A program made the position numbers and the translations under genes. Shown here one piece after another: positions 7,973-15,273 of a stretch of 19,463 nt of DNA. The notes below the pieces were generated by a model. That model saw only the letters and a program-made list of their open reading frames with translations. It was not told where the DNA came from and ran no database searches. Every line of letters starts with the position of its first letter. Within the stretch, counting starts at the first letter, position 1. The stretch lies in contig JAOUPA010000018.1 of assembly GCA_029880105.1 (NCBI GenBank), positions 1 through 19,463 on the forward strand, written 5' to 3'. The stretch is from Gammaproteobacteria bacterium. GTDB taxonomy: Bacteria; Pseudomonadota; Gammaproteobacteria; SZUA-229.

Positions 7973-7973
7973 T

Positions 7974-8792
7974 GTGAAAAGTAAGGACAGGCTAAGCACC
8001 ATCCTTGGCGTTATCATCCTGATCGCCGTAATCATGACAAAGCATCAGGAATCGAAAACCACAAAGGAAATTAACCAGTACTACAGTGACGCCATTGGCC
8101 AGCTTGAAGACCTGAAAAAGCAGAACAAACTCCAGTCCGGCTACGTCGTTTCCGGTGAAAAGAAATTACATCAGCACGAAATACAACACACCCTACGATT
8201 ACTCGACAAACAGGACCTGCCACGGCTGTGGAATGTCGATACCAATATCGAATACGCCAAAGCCTACTCAGCCATGGGCATCGACAAAAAACATCACTTC
8301 GCCAACTCATACCTGATCGGCTACACACCATTCAAGACAGAAAAATACTGGGTGCCGCTATACATGCTTGCCAGTCGAAAACTCTACCAGTACGACCACC
8401 TGCAATACTCAGGCCTCGAAGACGTCTGGCAAAACTCACTACAGGCCTTCAAAAATACCCGAGGCGATTGTGAAGATCATGCCGTCGCACTTGCCGACTG
8501 GCTGATAGGTCTGGGGCTGGATGCACGTGTTGCCCTTGGCACATACAAACAGGAAGGCCATGCCTGGGTCATCGTCTTCAAGGATGACAAGGAATATCTG
8601 CTCGAAGCAACCCGGAAATCACGCATCAATCAATGGAGCAAATACCGGCTGGCCAAAGTCGAACACGAATACCACCCGGAATTTTTATTTAACCGTGATA
8701 GCTTATGGATTAACACTGGCAGCAAATACACCGTAAACTACTCAGGCAGCAACTGGAAGTTGGCCTCTACCTTTCATAAAAATACTAGCTGA
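7974..8792 (+). CDS. Membrane-anchored transglutaminase-like cysteine peptidase family protein
   Basis: A 272-residue protein from GTG 7974. One N-terminal membrane helix (about 9-21) is followed by a Lys/Gln-rich linker and a papain-like transglutaminase core. The catalytic Cys is in GDCEDHA (Cys166), the His in EGHAWVIVF (His196), and an acidic partner lies in YLLEATRKS (Glu211, where Asp is more usual). The frame is open further upstream to an ATG at 7866, but that would overlap most of the DUF350 gene. AAAGG at 7964-7968 sits five bases before the GTG, and the ATG at 7972 is followed directly by TGA. The domain therefore probably faces the periplasm. Such folds serve as peptidases, amidases or crosslinking enzymes; the substrate is unknown. 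Confidence 0.75.
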   Translation: MKSKDRLSTILGVIILIAVIMTKHQESKTTKEINQYYSDAIGQLEDLKKQNKLQSGYVVSGEKKLHQHEIQHTLRLLDKQDLPRLWNVDTNIEYAKAYSAMGIDKKHHFANSYLIGYTPFKTEKYWVPLYMLASRKLYQYDHLQYSGLEDVWQNSLQAFKNTRGDCEDHAVALADWLIGLGLDARVALGTYKQEGHAWVIVFKDDKEYLLEATRKSRINQWSKYRLAKVEHEYHPEFLFNRDSLWINTGSKYTVNYSGSNWKLASTFHKNTS

Positions 8793-8886
8793 TTCATAAA
8801 GAATAAAATCACTTCGCTAATAACTACAAACTTATATAGCTACTTTCATGCGCTATTTTCAGCTAGTTACCGCTGTTGTTATCATT

Positions 8887-8927
8887 GATAAATAAAAAGC
8901 GGGCAACTAGCCCGCTTTTTATTTATC
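8887..8927. terminator. Bidirectional Rho-independent terminator
   Basis: A perfect 18-bp inverted repeat (gataaataaaaagcgggc and its complement) surrounds a 5-base loop, aacta. A GC core, gcgggc/gcccgc, is followed by a T tract on both strands, so it can end transcripts of the transglutaminase gene from the left and of the FTR1 gene (stop at 8943) from the right. Confidence 0.93.
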
Positions 8928-8942
8928 ACCAACCGTATTTCT

Positions 8943-10865
8943 CTAGGCCGCTTTTTTACGCTGATATGACAACAGGCCAGCACCGATTAACAACACAAAT
9001 AACTGTAATCCCAGACTTTGCAGTGTAGGGTGGATACCTAGCATATCAACCCTGGGGAAGCTGACCATACTCGCTGCGACCATACCTGCTTCCTGCAAGG
9101 CGGCAATTCCCTGACCTGCAAAAACAACTGCCAACAGGAATAGTAATACCGCGTTGATCTGAAAGAACTGCTTGATCGGCAGACGCGCACCGACACGCAT
9201 AACCAGAAAGGCCAATACTACTAACAAAGCTAATGCACCCAAAATACCTAACAGGAACCCCTGTTTTGAATCGGAGGTATCAATTTGTACCCACATAGCC
9301 TGATAGAACAAGACCGTTTCAAACATTTCACGATACACAGCAATAAATGAAACTGTCGCCAACACCCACAGCGTGCTACTTTCCATTGCGTTATCAATTT
9401 TATGCTCGACAAATTTTTTCCAGCGTTTGCTGCTACTGGCATTATGCAACCAAAAGCCAACGTATATTAGTATCAACGCAGCGAATAAGGCAGCAACACC
9501 TTCAGTAACTTCACGACTGGCACCACTGATAGATATCAGATTTTCTGCAGCCCACCAGGTGAAAATACCGAGCAGCACCGCACTAACCCAGCCTGCGTGG
9601 ATATATTTGGTTGCTTCACGACGACCGGTTTTAATCAAAGCTGCCATGATCGCAGCCAGCACAAGAATCGCCTCAACACCTTCACGCAATAAAATTATAA
9701 AGGAACCAGTAAAGGCAGCAGCGGGTGACATGGTTTTCGAACCAATCACGTCTTTGGATTGATTAAGCAAATCCACCAGACCTAACTGAACCTGTTCCAG
9801 TTGTTCAACATCACCAGCTTTGGCCAGTTCACGAAAAGTAATCATTTGCTTTTCTACTTTCAGCTTAAGTGGTTTATCGATAATCGTGAGCGAAGGTTCG
9901 GCCAGCTCAAAACCATCCAGATAGGCTGACAATGCCGCCTTATAGGCCGCCTTGTGATCACCTGCACGTGCATGCTCAAGGCTGACTGCCAGCATGGCAA
10001 TACTGTTATCCAGCGCTGCGTGATCAGAGACCTCAAGAATCGATGGCTCACTACGCAAATAGACCAGCACCGCCTTACCATCAATATTCACATCTTTACC
10101 AAGCTCTTCTGCCTTGGCGTAAGACATGCCGGTCAGATTGGATAGCGACTTGAAATAATCATGCAGATAACCTTTTTGCCAGAGCAACCTGCCTGCTTCG
10201 TGCTGCTCATCGGTACCAGAGAAGCGACTGATCATAATCGACAGCGCCCAGCGTTGTTCATCACTGAGCTTGTCAAACGCCTTCATCGGCGTACCGTCTA
10301 CGCCCAAAGAAATAGTGTTGTAGAGATCATAAATACTGCGGGTATATTGACGCTCCATATCATGAAAGTTACTGGGCGGTATTTCCTGCATACTGGCCAG
10401 GGGGCCATCACCAAACCCATAGATACCATGACAGCCTGAGCACTCAGTTTCATACAAATTCTGTACACTGGAAATATCAGGCGCTTTAGCAGGCCCAACA
10501 GTTATGTTGTATGAGTTAATCAAATCAGCTTTAAGCTGCTGAGAGCGCAAGGTAATTTCAGCACCGTCGACACGCTGCTCGATACCAAAGCGAATAGCCT
10601 CAGCCTCCTCACCAAGCTTTGCCTTATCTGGATTAGTCGGCATACCGAGAACCAAATCACGCAATTCTCCCGAGAACTCTCGCATTTCAGCATATTCAGT
10701 CTCATCGACGACCTTGCCATCAACGACCGTTGGTGGGTAATCGACGCCAATATAATCAAGCATATGAATCAGCCGTTGGGCGGTGCCAGCCAGAGATACA
10801 GAAGGTATTGAAAAAAAGACAACAGCCGATATGTACGCCAGCTGGCGCAAAATATGTTTGGACAT
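8943..10865 (-). CDS. Cytochrome c / FTR1-family iron permease fusion
   Basis: A 640-residue protein with signal peptide (cut near SLA-GT, residues 24-28), a c-type cytochrome domain and an FTR1 permease. The haem site is Cys142-Ser-Gly-Cys145-His146, with Met194 (GTPMKAF) a likely axial ligand. A helical linker at about 220-380 leads to seven membrane helices. REGVE (394-398) and REMFE (512-516) are the paired RExxE iron-binding motifs of FTR1/EfeU; a third RExxE occurs at 451-455. Such fusions occur in proteobacteria and probably couple ferrous iron oxidation to uptake across the inner membrane. No efeO, efeB or copper oxidase lies beside it. The ATG at 10865 is chosen because the in-frame Met at 10934 lies upstream of the promoter and spoils the signal peptide. 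Regulation is by iron, judging from the Fur-type site over the -10 box. Confidence 0.93.
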   Translation of the reverse strand: MSKHILRQLAYISAVVFFSIPSVSLAGTAQRLIHMLDYIGVDYPPTVVDGKVVDETEYAEMREFSGELRDLVLGMPTNPDKAKLGEEAEAIRFGIEQRVDGAEITLRSQQLKADLINSYNITVGPAKAPDISSVQNLYETECSGCHGIYGFGDGPLASMQEIPPSNFHDMERQYTRSIYDLYNTISLGVDGTPMKAFDKLSDEQRWALSIMISRFSGTDEQHEAGRLLWQKGYLHDYFKSLSNLTGMSYAKAEELGKDVNIDGKAVLVYLRSEPSILEVSDHAALDNSIAMLAVSLEHARAGDHKAAYKAALSAYLDGFELAEPSLTIIDKPLKLKVEKQMITFRELAKAGDVEQLEQVQLGLVDLLNQSKDVIGSKTMSPAAAFTGSFIILLREGVEAILVLAAIMAALIKTGRREATKYIHAGWVSAVLLGIFTWWAAENLISISGASREVTEGVAALFAALILIYVGFWLHNASSSKRWKKFVEHKIDNAMESSTLWVLATVSFIAVYREMFETVLFYQAMWVQIDTSDSKQGFLLGILGALALLVVLAFLVMRVGARLPIKQFFQINAVLLFLLAVVFAGQGIAALQEAGMVAASMVSFPRVDMLGIHPTLQSLGLQLFVLLIGAGLLSYQRKKAA

Positions 10866-10888
10866 TATAGTAAACTTAACCAGCAGAT

Positions 10889-10907
10889 GATAATGATTCG
10901 CATTGTC
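10889..10907 (-). promoter_or_regulatory. Fur-box-like operator over the FTR1 -10 element
   Basis: The plus-strand site gataatgattcgcattgtc matches the 19-base Fur consensus at 15 of 19 positions. It covers the proposed -10 box, the classic position for repression by Fe(II)-Fur. It lies 24 bases upstream of the permease ATG. Confidence 0.75.
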
Positions 10908-10930
10908 TATTAAATCACCAACCCTGTCAA
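10902..10930 (-). promoter_or_regulatory. Sigma-70-type promoter of the FTR1 permease gene
   Basis: On the minus strand a perfect -35 TTGACA (10930-10925) is followed by a 17-base spacer and GACAAT (10907-10902, 4 of 6 matches to the -10 consensus). The transcript would start about 30 bases before the ATG at 10865. Confidence 0.7.
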
Positions 10931-10940
10931 GCAAATCACC

Positions 10941-10960
10941 AGAATAATTGTCGTTATTCT
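10941..10960. repeat. Inverted repeat upstream of the FTR1 promoter
   Basis: AGAATAA and TTATTCT form a perfect 7-bp inverted repeat with a 6-base spacer, ending 10 bases upstream of the -35 box. It may be a weak Fur site or bind another regulator. It is too open for a terminator. Confidence 0.4.
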
Positions 10961-11004
10961 ACACCAGGTTCACTATAACTACTTCTTTTTATTGATATTT
11001 TCGA

Positions 11005-11021
11005 ATGAGAATAATTCTCAT
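11005..11021. promoter_or_regulatory. Perfectly palindromic Fur box upstream of the FTR1 gene
   Basis: atgagaat-a-attctcat is an exact 8-1-8 palindrome and contains TGAGAAT-A-ATTCTCA, a typical 7-1-7 Fur box (12 of 14 arm matches to TGATAAT/ATTATCA). It ends one base before the rep stop codon and lies about 75 bases upstream of the -35 box, so it would be a second, remote operator of the permease gene. Confidence 0.75.
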
Positions 11022-13046
11022 CTAGCTCAATAAGGCCTTTAGCCCAGCGAGGTGTGAACGCCCTGTTTCCGGGGTTGATTTGACCTCATGCCTGCCACCC
11101 GACCATTCAAGATCATCCTGGGGCAGTTCTTCCAGAAAGCGGCTGGGTTCACAGATCACCTTGTCTCCGTAACGTTTACGCACTCGCGCCATAGTCAGGC
11201 TCAGTGTACGCTGCGCACGGGTAATACCAACATAGGCCAGGCGGCGCTCTTCTTCGATACTGTCATCCTGAATACTGGTTAGATGAGGAATCAAGTCCTC
11301 TTCAAAGCCAACCAGGTAGACATGGGGAAATTCCAGCCCCTTGGCAGCGTGCAGCGTCATCAGCTTGACTGCATCACGTGGCTTGTCGTCCTCGTTACGC
11401 TGCAGGATATCCATCAGGGTCAGCCTTGCCATCAGCTCGGCAACACCCGCATCGGCGTCTTTTTTCTGCAGGCGCGCAATCCACTCCAGCAGCTCCATGA
11501 CATTTGCCCAGCGCCGCTCGGCGGTTTCGACATCAGGGCTCTGCTCCATCAACCAGGTTTCATAGCCCAGATCATCGAGTAGCTGACGGGTGATATCGGT
11601 GGCATTTTCATCTTCGGCACGGTCCGCCAGTCGCAACAGCCAGTCGCAGAACCGGGTCAGGTGTTTATACGCTGAAGCTGAGAGATGGCGTTGTACACCA
11701 ACTTCGCCGCAGGCAGTCAGCAGGCTGATTTCACGATCAACGGCATATTTGCTCAGCTTCTCCAGTGTACTCGGGCCGATATTTCGACGCGGCGTATTGA
11801 TCACTCGCAGGAAAGCCGCATCGTCGTCGGGATTGGCTAGCAGGCGCAGGTAGGAAACGATGTCCTTAATTTCAGTTCGTTCAAAAAACGAGATACCACC
11901 ACTGACTACATAGGGGATATTCATCGAGCGCAAATAGGTTTCAAAAATGCGCGCCTGAAAATTGCCACGATACAGAATCGCGTAATGCTCGTAATTGGTG
12001 CCGTTCTGGATTTTGTGCGACTGCAGCTCGATACAGACACGCTCGGCCTCGTCCTCGGAGCTATTGCACTGGATTACCTTTATCGGGTCACCATAACCAA
12101 GATCACTCCACAGACGCTTTTCATAGACATGCGGGTTGTTCTTGATCAGCTCATTGGCGACCTTCAGGATACGGCCACTGGAGCGGTAGTTCTGTTCCAG
12201 CTTGATTAACTCCAGGTCAGGAAAATCTTTCGACAACTGCTCCAGGTTTTCCGGCCTTGCACCACGCCAGGCATAAACCGACTGATCATCATCACCCACG
12301 GCGGTCAGGCAGCGTCGGCGATCCGCCAGCATTTTCACCAACTGGTACTGCATGGCATTAGTGTCCTGATATTCATCGACCAGCAGGTAGTGAATCCGGT
12401 TCTGCCATTTTTCCAGGATATCCGGGCGCTTCATAAACAAATGCGCGGTCTGCAGAATCAGGTCATCCAGGTCGAAGGCATTGTAGGCATGCAACTGGCG
12501 CTGGTATTTGATGTACAGATTGGATATCTGCAACTGCCTGTCATCCTGCGCAACCGAGGCGGCATCCTCCGGCAGAATACCATCGTTCTTCCAGCTGGAA
12601 ATCTGTGCCTGCGCCTGCGAGGCCAGATCAAGGCCACGCTCACCGCCCGTGCGCAACAGCTCCTGCAGGGTAGCAATGCTATCCTGCTGAGCAAACACCG
12701 AGAACCCAGCCTTGTAATTCAGCGCCTCATATTCCTTATGCAGGATATTCAATGCCAGACGGTGAAAGGTCGAGACCCGGAGCCCCTTCGATTCTTTTTT
12801 ACCGGTGAGCTTTCTGACGCGCGACTTCATTTCTTCCGCCGCCTTGTTGGTAAAGGTCACCGCCGCGATACGACTGGCAGAAATACCGCAGGGGCCGATC
12901 AGGTAGGCGATCTTCTCGGTAATCACGCGTGTCTTACCACTTCCGGCACCGGCCAGCACCAGCATCGGGCCGTCGATGCTATGCACCGCCCTGGCCTGCT
13001 GGGGATTTAGTTTGGGTTTGTGGGGTGCGTTCAATCTACTGCTCAA
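11022..13046 (-). CDS. rep: ATP-dependent DNA helicase Rep
   Basis: A 674-residue superfamily 1A 3'-to-5' helicase, close to the 673 of E. coli Rep. Motifs in order: Q motif LNPQQ (13-17), Walker A GAGSGKTR (33-40), motif Ia TFTNKAAEEMKSR (64-76), Walker B DEYQDTN (224-230), motif III GDDDQSVYAWRGA (251-263), motif IV QNYRSS, and towards the end LMTLHAAKGLEFPHVYLVG and AYVGITRAQ. The stretch NPHVYEKRLWS and the overall length favour Rep over UvrD. Rep clears proteins ahead of replication forks. It starts at TTG 13046; no in-frame ATG lies nearby, and a second TTG four codons in is also possible. No strong ribosome site is seen. Its stop touches the palindromic Fur box. Confidence 0.93.
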   Translation of the reverse strand: MSSRLNAPHKPKLNPQQARAVHSIDGPMLVLAGAGSGKTRVITEKIAYLIGPCGISASRIAAVTFTNKAAEEMKSRVRKLTGKKESKGLRVSTFHRLALNILHKEYEALNYKAGFSVFAQQDSIATLQELLRTGGERGLDLASQAQAQISSWKNDGILPEDAASVAQDDRQLQISNLYIKYQRQLHAYNAFDLDDLILQTAHLFMKRPDILEKWQNRIHYLLVDEYQDTNAMQYQLVKMLADRRRCLTAVGDDDQSVYAWRGARPENLEQLSKDFPDLELIKLEQNYRSSGRILKVANELIKNNPHVYEKRLWSDLGYGDPIKVIQCNSSEDEAERVCIELQSHKIQNGTNYEHYAILYRGNFQARIFETYLRSMNIPYVVSGGISFFERTEIKDIVSYLRLLANPDDDAAFLRVINTPRRNIGPSTLEKLSKYAVDREISLLTACGEVGVQRHLSASAYKHLTRFCDWLLRLADRAEDENATDITRQLLDDLGYETWLMEQSPDVETAERRWANVMELLEWIARLQKKDADAGVAELMARLTLMDILQRNEDDKPRDAVKLMTLHAAKGLEFPHVYLVGFEEDLIPHLTSIQDDSIEEERRLAYVGITRAQRTLSLTMARVRKRYGDKVICEPSRFLEELPQDDLEWSGGRHEVKSTPETGRSHLAGLKALLS

Positions 13047-13135
13047 ATGCTGCTCTGAATAGGAGCGCCCATTGTACCGACTAAAGGCGAGTTGTCATTA
13101 TTGCAAAATGGGGGGTTGATTTATCAAAGCACAGC

Positions 13136-13141
13136 TATAAT
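13136..13141 (+). promoter_or_regulatory. Candidate -10 box for ampD
   Basis: A perfect TATAAT lies 31 bases upstream of the GTG proposed as the ampD start. The -35 is weak: TTGATT at 13116-13121 leaves only 14 bases, and nothing better sits at 16-18. If used, transcription starts near 13148, which would exclude the TTG at 13092 as ampD start. Confidence 0.4.
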
Positions 13142-13172
13142 CCATACCAACGCCAAACATAAATTGAACCTC

Positions 13173-13721
13173 GTGCAGATAAACACCCAAACCGGCCTGA
13201 TCGACAACGTCAGCTATATCGCCTCACCCAATGAAGACGAGCGCCCGAGCGACTGCGATATCGACCTGATCGTGATTCATTCAATAAGCCTGCCCCCTGG
13301 TGAATACGGTGGCCCGTGGATAGAAAAACTGTTCACCAACCGGCTACCGGAAGATGGCCACCCCTACTTCAGGGAAATCCACCAGCTGAAAGTATCGGCA
13401 CATGTACTGATTCGCCGTGATGGCACGATTCAGCAATTCGTGCCCTTCCACAGGCGTGCCTGGCACGCCGGGCAATCATGCTATGAAGGTCGTGAGACCT
13501 GCAATAATTTTTCTATCGGTATTGAGCTGGAAGGCACCGATGATTCACCCTTCGAAGAGGTCCAGTATCAACAGCTGGCTGAACTGATCAAGGCGCTGGA
13601 ATCCAGCTATGACTGCATCAATAAAACCCGAATCACAGGCCACAGTGATATTGCACCCGGCCGCAAAACCGACCCCGGTAGCGGCTTTGACTGGAACAAA
13701 CTCAACACCCTGCTCAGCTAA
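13173..13721 (+). CDS. ampD: 1,6-anhydro-N-acetylmuramyl-L-alanine amidase AmpD
   Basis: A cytoplasmic zinc amidase that removes the stem peptide from anhydro-MurNAc peptides taken up by AmpG, and so keeps the AmpR inducer low. From GTG 13173 it has 182 residues, against 183 in E. coli. The zinc ligands are His36 (LIVIHSISLPPG), His157 and Asp167 (GHSDIAPGRKTDPG). Lys165 and the IELEGTD glutamates complete the site. RAWHAG at 95-100 and CNNFSIGIELEGT are typical. The frame is open back to a TTG at 13092, but those extra 27 residues do not look like AmpD and would span the TATAAT at 13136. A TTG at 13164 is another option; no clear ribosome site decides. The ampE gene follows after 77 AT-rich bases. 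Confidence 0.93.
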   Translation: MQINTQTGLIDNVSYIASPNEDERPSDCDIDLIVIHSISLPPGEYGGPWIEKLFTNRLPEDGHPYFREIHQLKVSAHVLIRRDGTIQQFVPFHRRAWHAGQSCYEGRETCNNFSIGIELEGTDDSPFEEVQYQQLAELIKALESSYDCINKTRITGHSDIAPGRKTDPGSGFDWNKLNTLLS

Positions 13722-13798
13722 CTAAAAAATTATTACAGATAATAATATAGAGCGAGTAATGCTATTATTTAGCAACTGTTGTAATAGATAATAAAAAT

Positions 13799-14644
13799 AT
13801 GGCCCTCATCTCCGTTATTATCAGCCTGATACTCGACCATGCCTTCCGGCATAAACACCACCTGCGCGACCTTTCCTGGTTCGAACGTTATAGCCAGAAG
13901 GTGCTCAGTTATATTAAAACAGACAACGGCTGGATCCGCCTTGTGGCTGTACTGGCGGCACCACTGCTGCTAGTTACGCTGTTACAACTCATACTATTTA
14001 ACATATTCTGGGGCCTGCTATTTTTCCTGCTTGGCATACCTGTGCTGTTTTACTGCCTGGGCCCGGATAGCATGATCAACGATATCGATGCCTATCTCGA
14101 TGCCAGGAGCCTGGGTGATGATGATGAAGCCCTGCATTATGCATACGTGCTAACTGGAAGCTCTGCCTCTTCTGCACCCGATCAACAGACGAATGATGTT
14201 ACCCGCGCTATTCTCAACACGGCTAATGAACGTGTGTTTTCAGTTCTGTTCTGGTTTGCACTGCTTGGCCCTCTCGGCGCAGCGCTTTACCGCCTGACCA
14301 CGGATCTATGCAAACAGGGCAGCGCCACAGAATCTCTGCAAAAGGCAGCTTCCTTGCTGCATGCCAGCATGGCCTGGGCACCCGCACGGTTACTGGCCAT
14401 AGGTTACGCCCTGACCGGCCATTTTGATGGTGCCGTGCATGCCTATCACAACCGTCCTACTGAAGAAGATATCACACTAGCCAACTACGATATTCTGGTT
14501 CATACCGGGCTGGGCGCCTTACATGGCCAGGAAGGCACCGATGAAATTTCCTGTATCCGTTCTGCCCGCGGCCTGGTCACCCGCTCCATCCTGATCTGGA
14601 TTGCGGTGCTGGCCTTACTTACTCTCGGCGGATTACTTGGTTAA
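13799..14644 (+). CDS. ampE: AmpE-family inner-membrane protein
   Basis: A 281-residue inner-membrane protein, the length of AmpE. Hydrophobic segments lie at about 47-68, 69-87, 147-163 and 264-281, with an amphipathic N-terminus, LISVIISLILDHAFRHKHHLRDLSWFERY, of the kind AmpE shows. The most diagnostic stretch is the ANERVFSVLFWFALLGPLGA region (142-161), shared with the CobD-like fold, followed by an Arg that ends the segment. AmpE lies next to ampD in many gammaproteobacteria and was described as a sensor in beta-lactamase induction; its exact activity is unsettled. The 77 bases between the two genes are AT-rich and contain AGATAATAA twice (13737-13745 and 13786-13794). The histidine phosphatase gene follows 27 bases later in the same direction. 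Confidence 0.87.
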   Translation: MALISVIISLILDHAFRHKHHLRDLSWFERYSQKVLSYIKTDNGWIRLVAVLAAPLLLVTLLQLILFNIFWGLLFFLLGIPVLFYCLGPDSMINDIDAYLDARSLGDDDEALHYAYVLTGSSASSAPDQQTNDVTRAILNTANERVFSVLFWFALLGPLGAALYRLTTDLCKQGSATESLQKAASLLHASMAWAPARLLAIGYALTGHFDGAVHAYHNRPTEEDITLANYDILVHTGLGALHGQEGTDEISCIRSARGLVTRSILIWIAVLALLTLGGLLG

Positions 14645-14671
14645 CACTCAATTATTTATTTTCGAAACGAC

Positions 14672-15259
14672 ATGACTACAAAGATAGATGTAATACGCCA
14701 TGGCGAACCCGAAGGCGGTCGCCGTTATCGAGGTTACGGCGTCAACGACCCGCTCACCGAAAAAGGCTGGCAGCAGATGTGGGCCTCAATGCCTGAGCAA
14801 CCACCCTGGGATCTGATTATCTCTTCACCGCTGGCACGTTGCCTGGACTTTGCCCAGGCGCTCGCTGAGAAAGCAGGTATTGACTGTATTGTTGAAGACA
14901 ACCTGAAAGAAATAGGCTTTGGTGTCTGGGAGGGCCTGACCCCTGACGAGATTCTTGCCAAAGACAGTGAAGCGCTGAATCACTTCTATAACGACCCCGT
15001 CAACAATCGCCCGGAGGGCGCAGAACCGCTGCATGAGTTTTCTGATCGTGTATGGCTGGCCTACCAGTCGATTGCAGCAACACATAGCAACAAGCATATT
15101 CTTATCGTCGGTCATGCCGGCATTGCCCGCGCCGTTGTCGCCAATGTGCTGAAAATGTCACTGGATGATGTCTATAGCCGCCTGAGCGTGGAGTACGCCT
15201 CGATTATTTCAACAGTAATTAAGGAAGGCGCTCCACCCAAACTGGTGATAAAGGCCTAA
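14672..15259 (+). CDS. Histidine phosphatase family protein
   Basis: A 195-residue cytoplasmic protein of the phosphoglycerate mutase-like (branch 1) superfamily. The phosphate pocket is complete: RHG with His10 as the phospho-acceptor, Arg56 in SSPLARC, Glu80 in LKEIGFGVWEG as likely proton donor, and His148 in VGHAG. The size and the F-G-x-W-E-G motif resemble alpha-ribazole phosphatase (CobC) and general sugar-phosphate phosphatases, but no cobalamin gene is nearby, so I give no symbol. It is probably cotranscribed with ampDE (27-base gap). With amgK-murU a kilobase downstream, a role in sugar-phosphate recycling is possible but only inferred. The stop codon lies in a hairpin shared with the converging gene. 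Confidence 0.85.
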   Translation: MTTKIDVIRHGEPEGGRRYRGYGVNDPLTEKGWQQMWASMPEQPPWDLIISSPLARCLDFAQALAEKAGIDCIVEDNLKEIGFGVWEGLTPDEILAKDSEALNHFYNDPVNNRPEGAEPLHEFSDRVWLAYQSIAATHSNKHILIVGHAGIARAVVANVLKMSLDDVYSRLSVEYASIISTVIKEGAPPKLVIKA

Positions 15260-15273
15260 GCTGGCTTAGGCCT
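15252..15273. terminator. Convergent hairpin containing both stop codons
   Basis: A perfect 9-bp inverted repeat, aggcctaag-ctgg-cttaggcct, spans the 6-base gap between two convergent genes. Each arm carries the TAA stop of one gene, and both proteins end in GCC-TAA. No T run follows on the plus strand; on the minus strand only TTAT follows. It is probably a bidirectional terminator or 3'-end stabiliser rather than a canonical one. Confidence 0.6.

Noticed and set aside
7866..7973. Upstream ATG extending the transglutaminase-like gene over DUF350
   Set aside because: It would overlap about 107 bases of a convincing DUF350 gene in another frame, the extra residues look like translated shadow, and GTG 7974 has a good ribosome site and gives a clean membrane anchor.
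10866..10934. Longer FTR1 start at 10934
   Set aside because: It lies upstream of the TTGACA/GACAAT promoter and puts a charged segment before the signal peptide.
13066..13119. Short leader peptide from TTG 13072 preceded by AGGAG
   Set aside because: It is only 15 codons, has no recognisable feature, and would lie upstream of the likely ampD transcription start.
13722..13798. AT-rich ampD-ampE gap with AGATAATAA repeated twice
   Set aside because: Two 9-base matches in AT-rich DNA are easily random, and no promoter pair with correct spacing was found.
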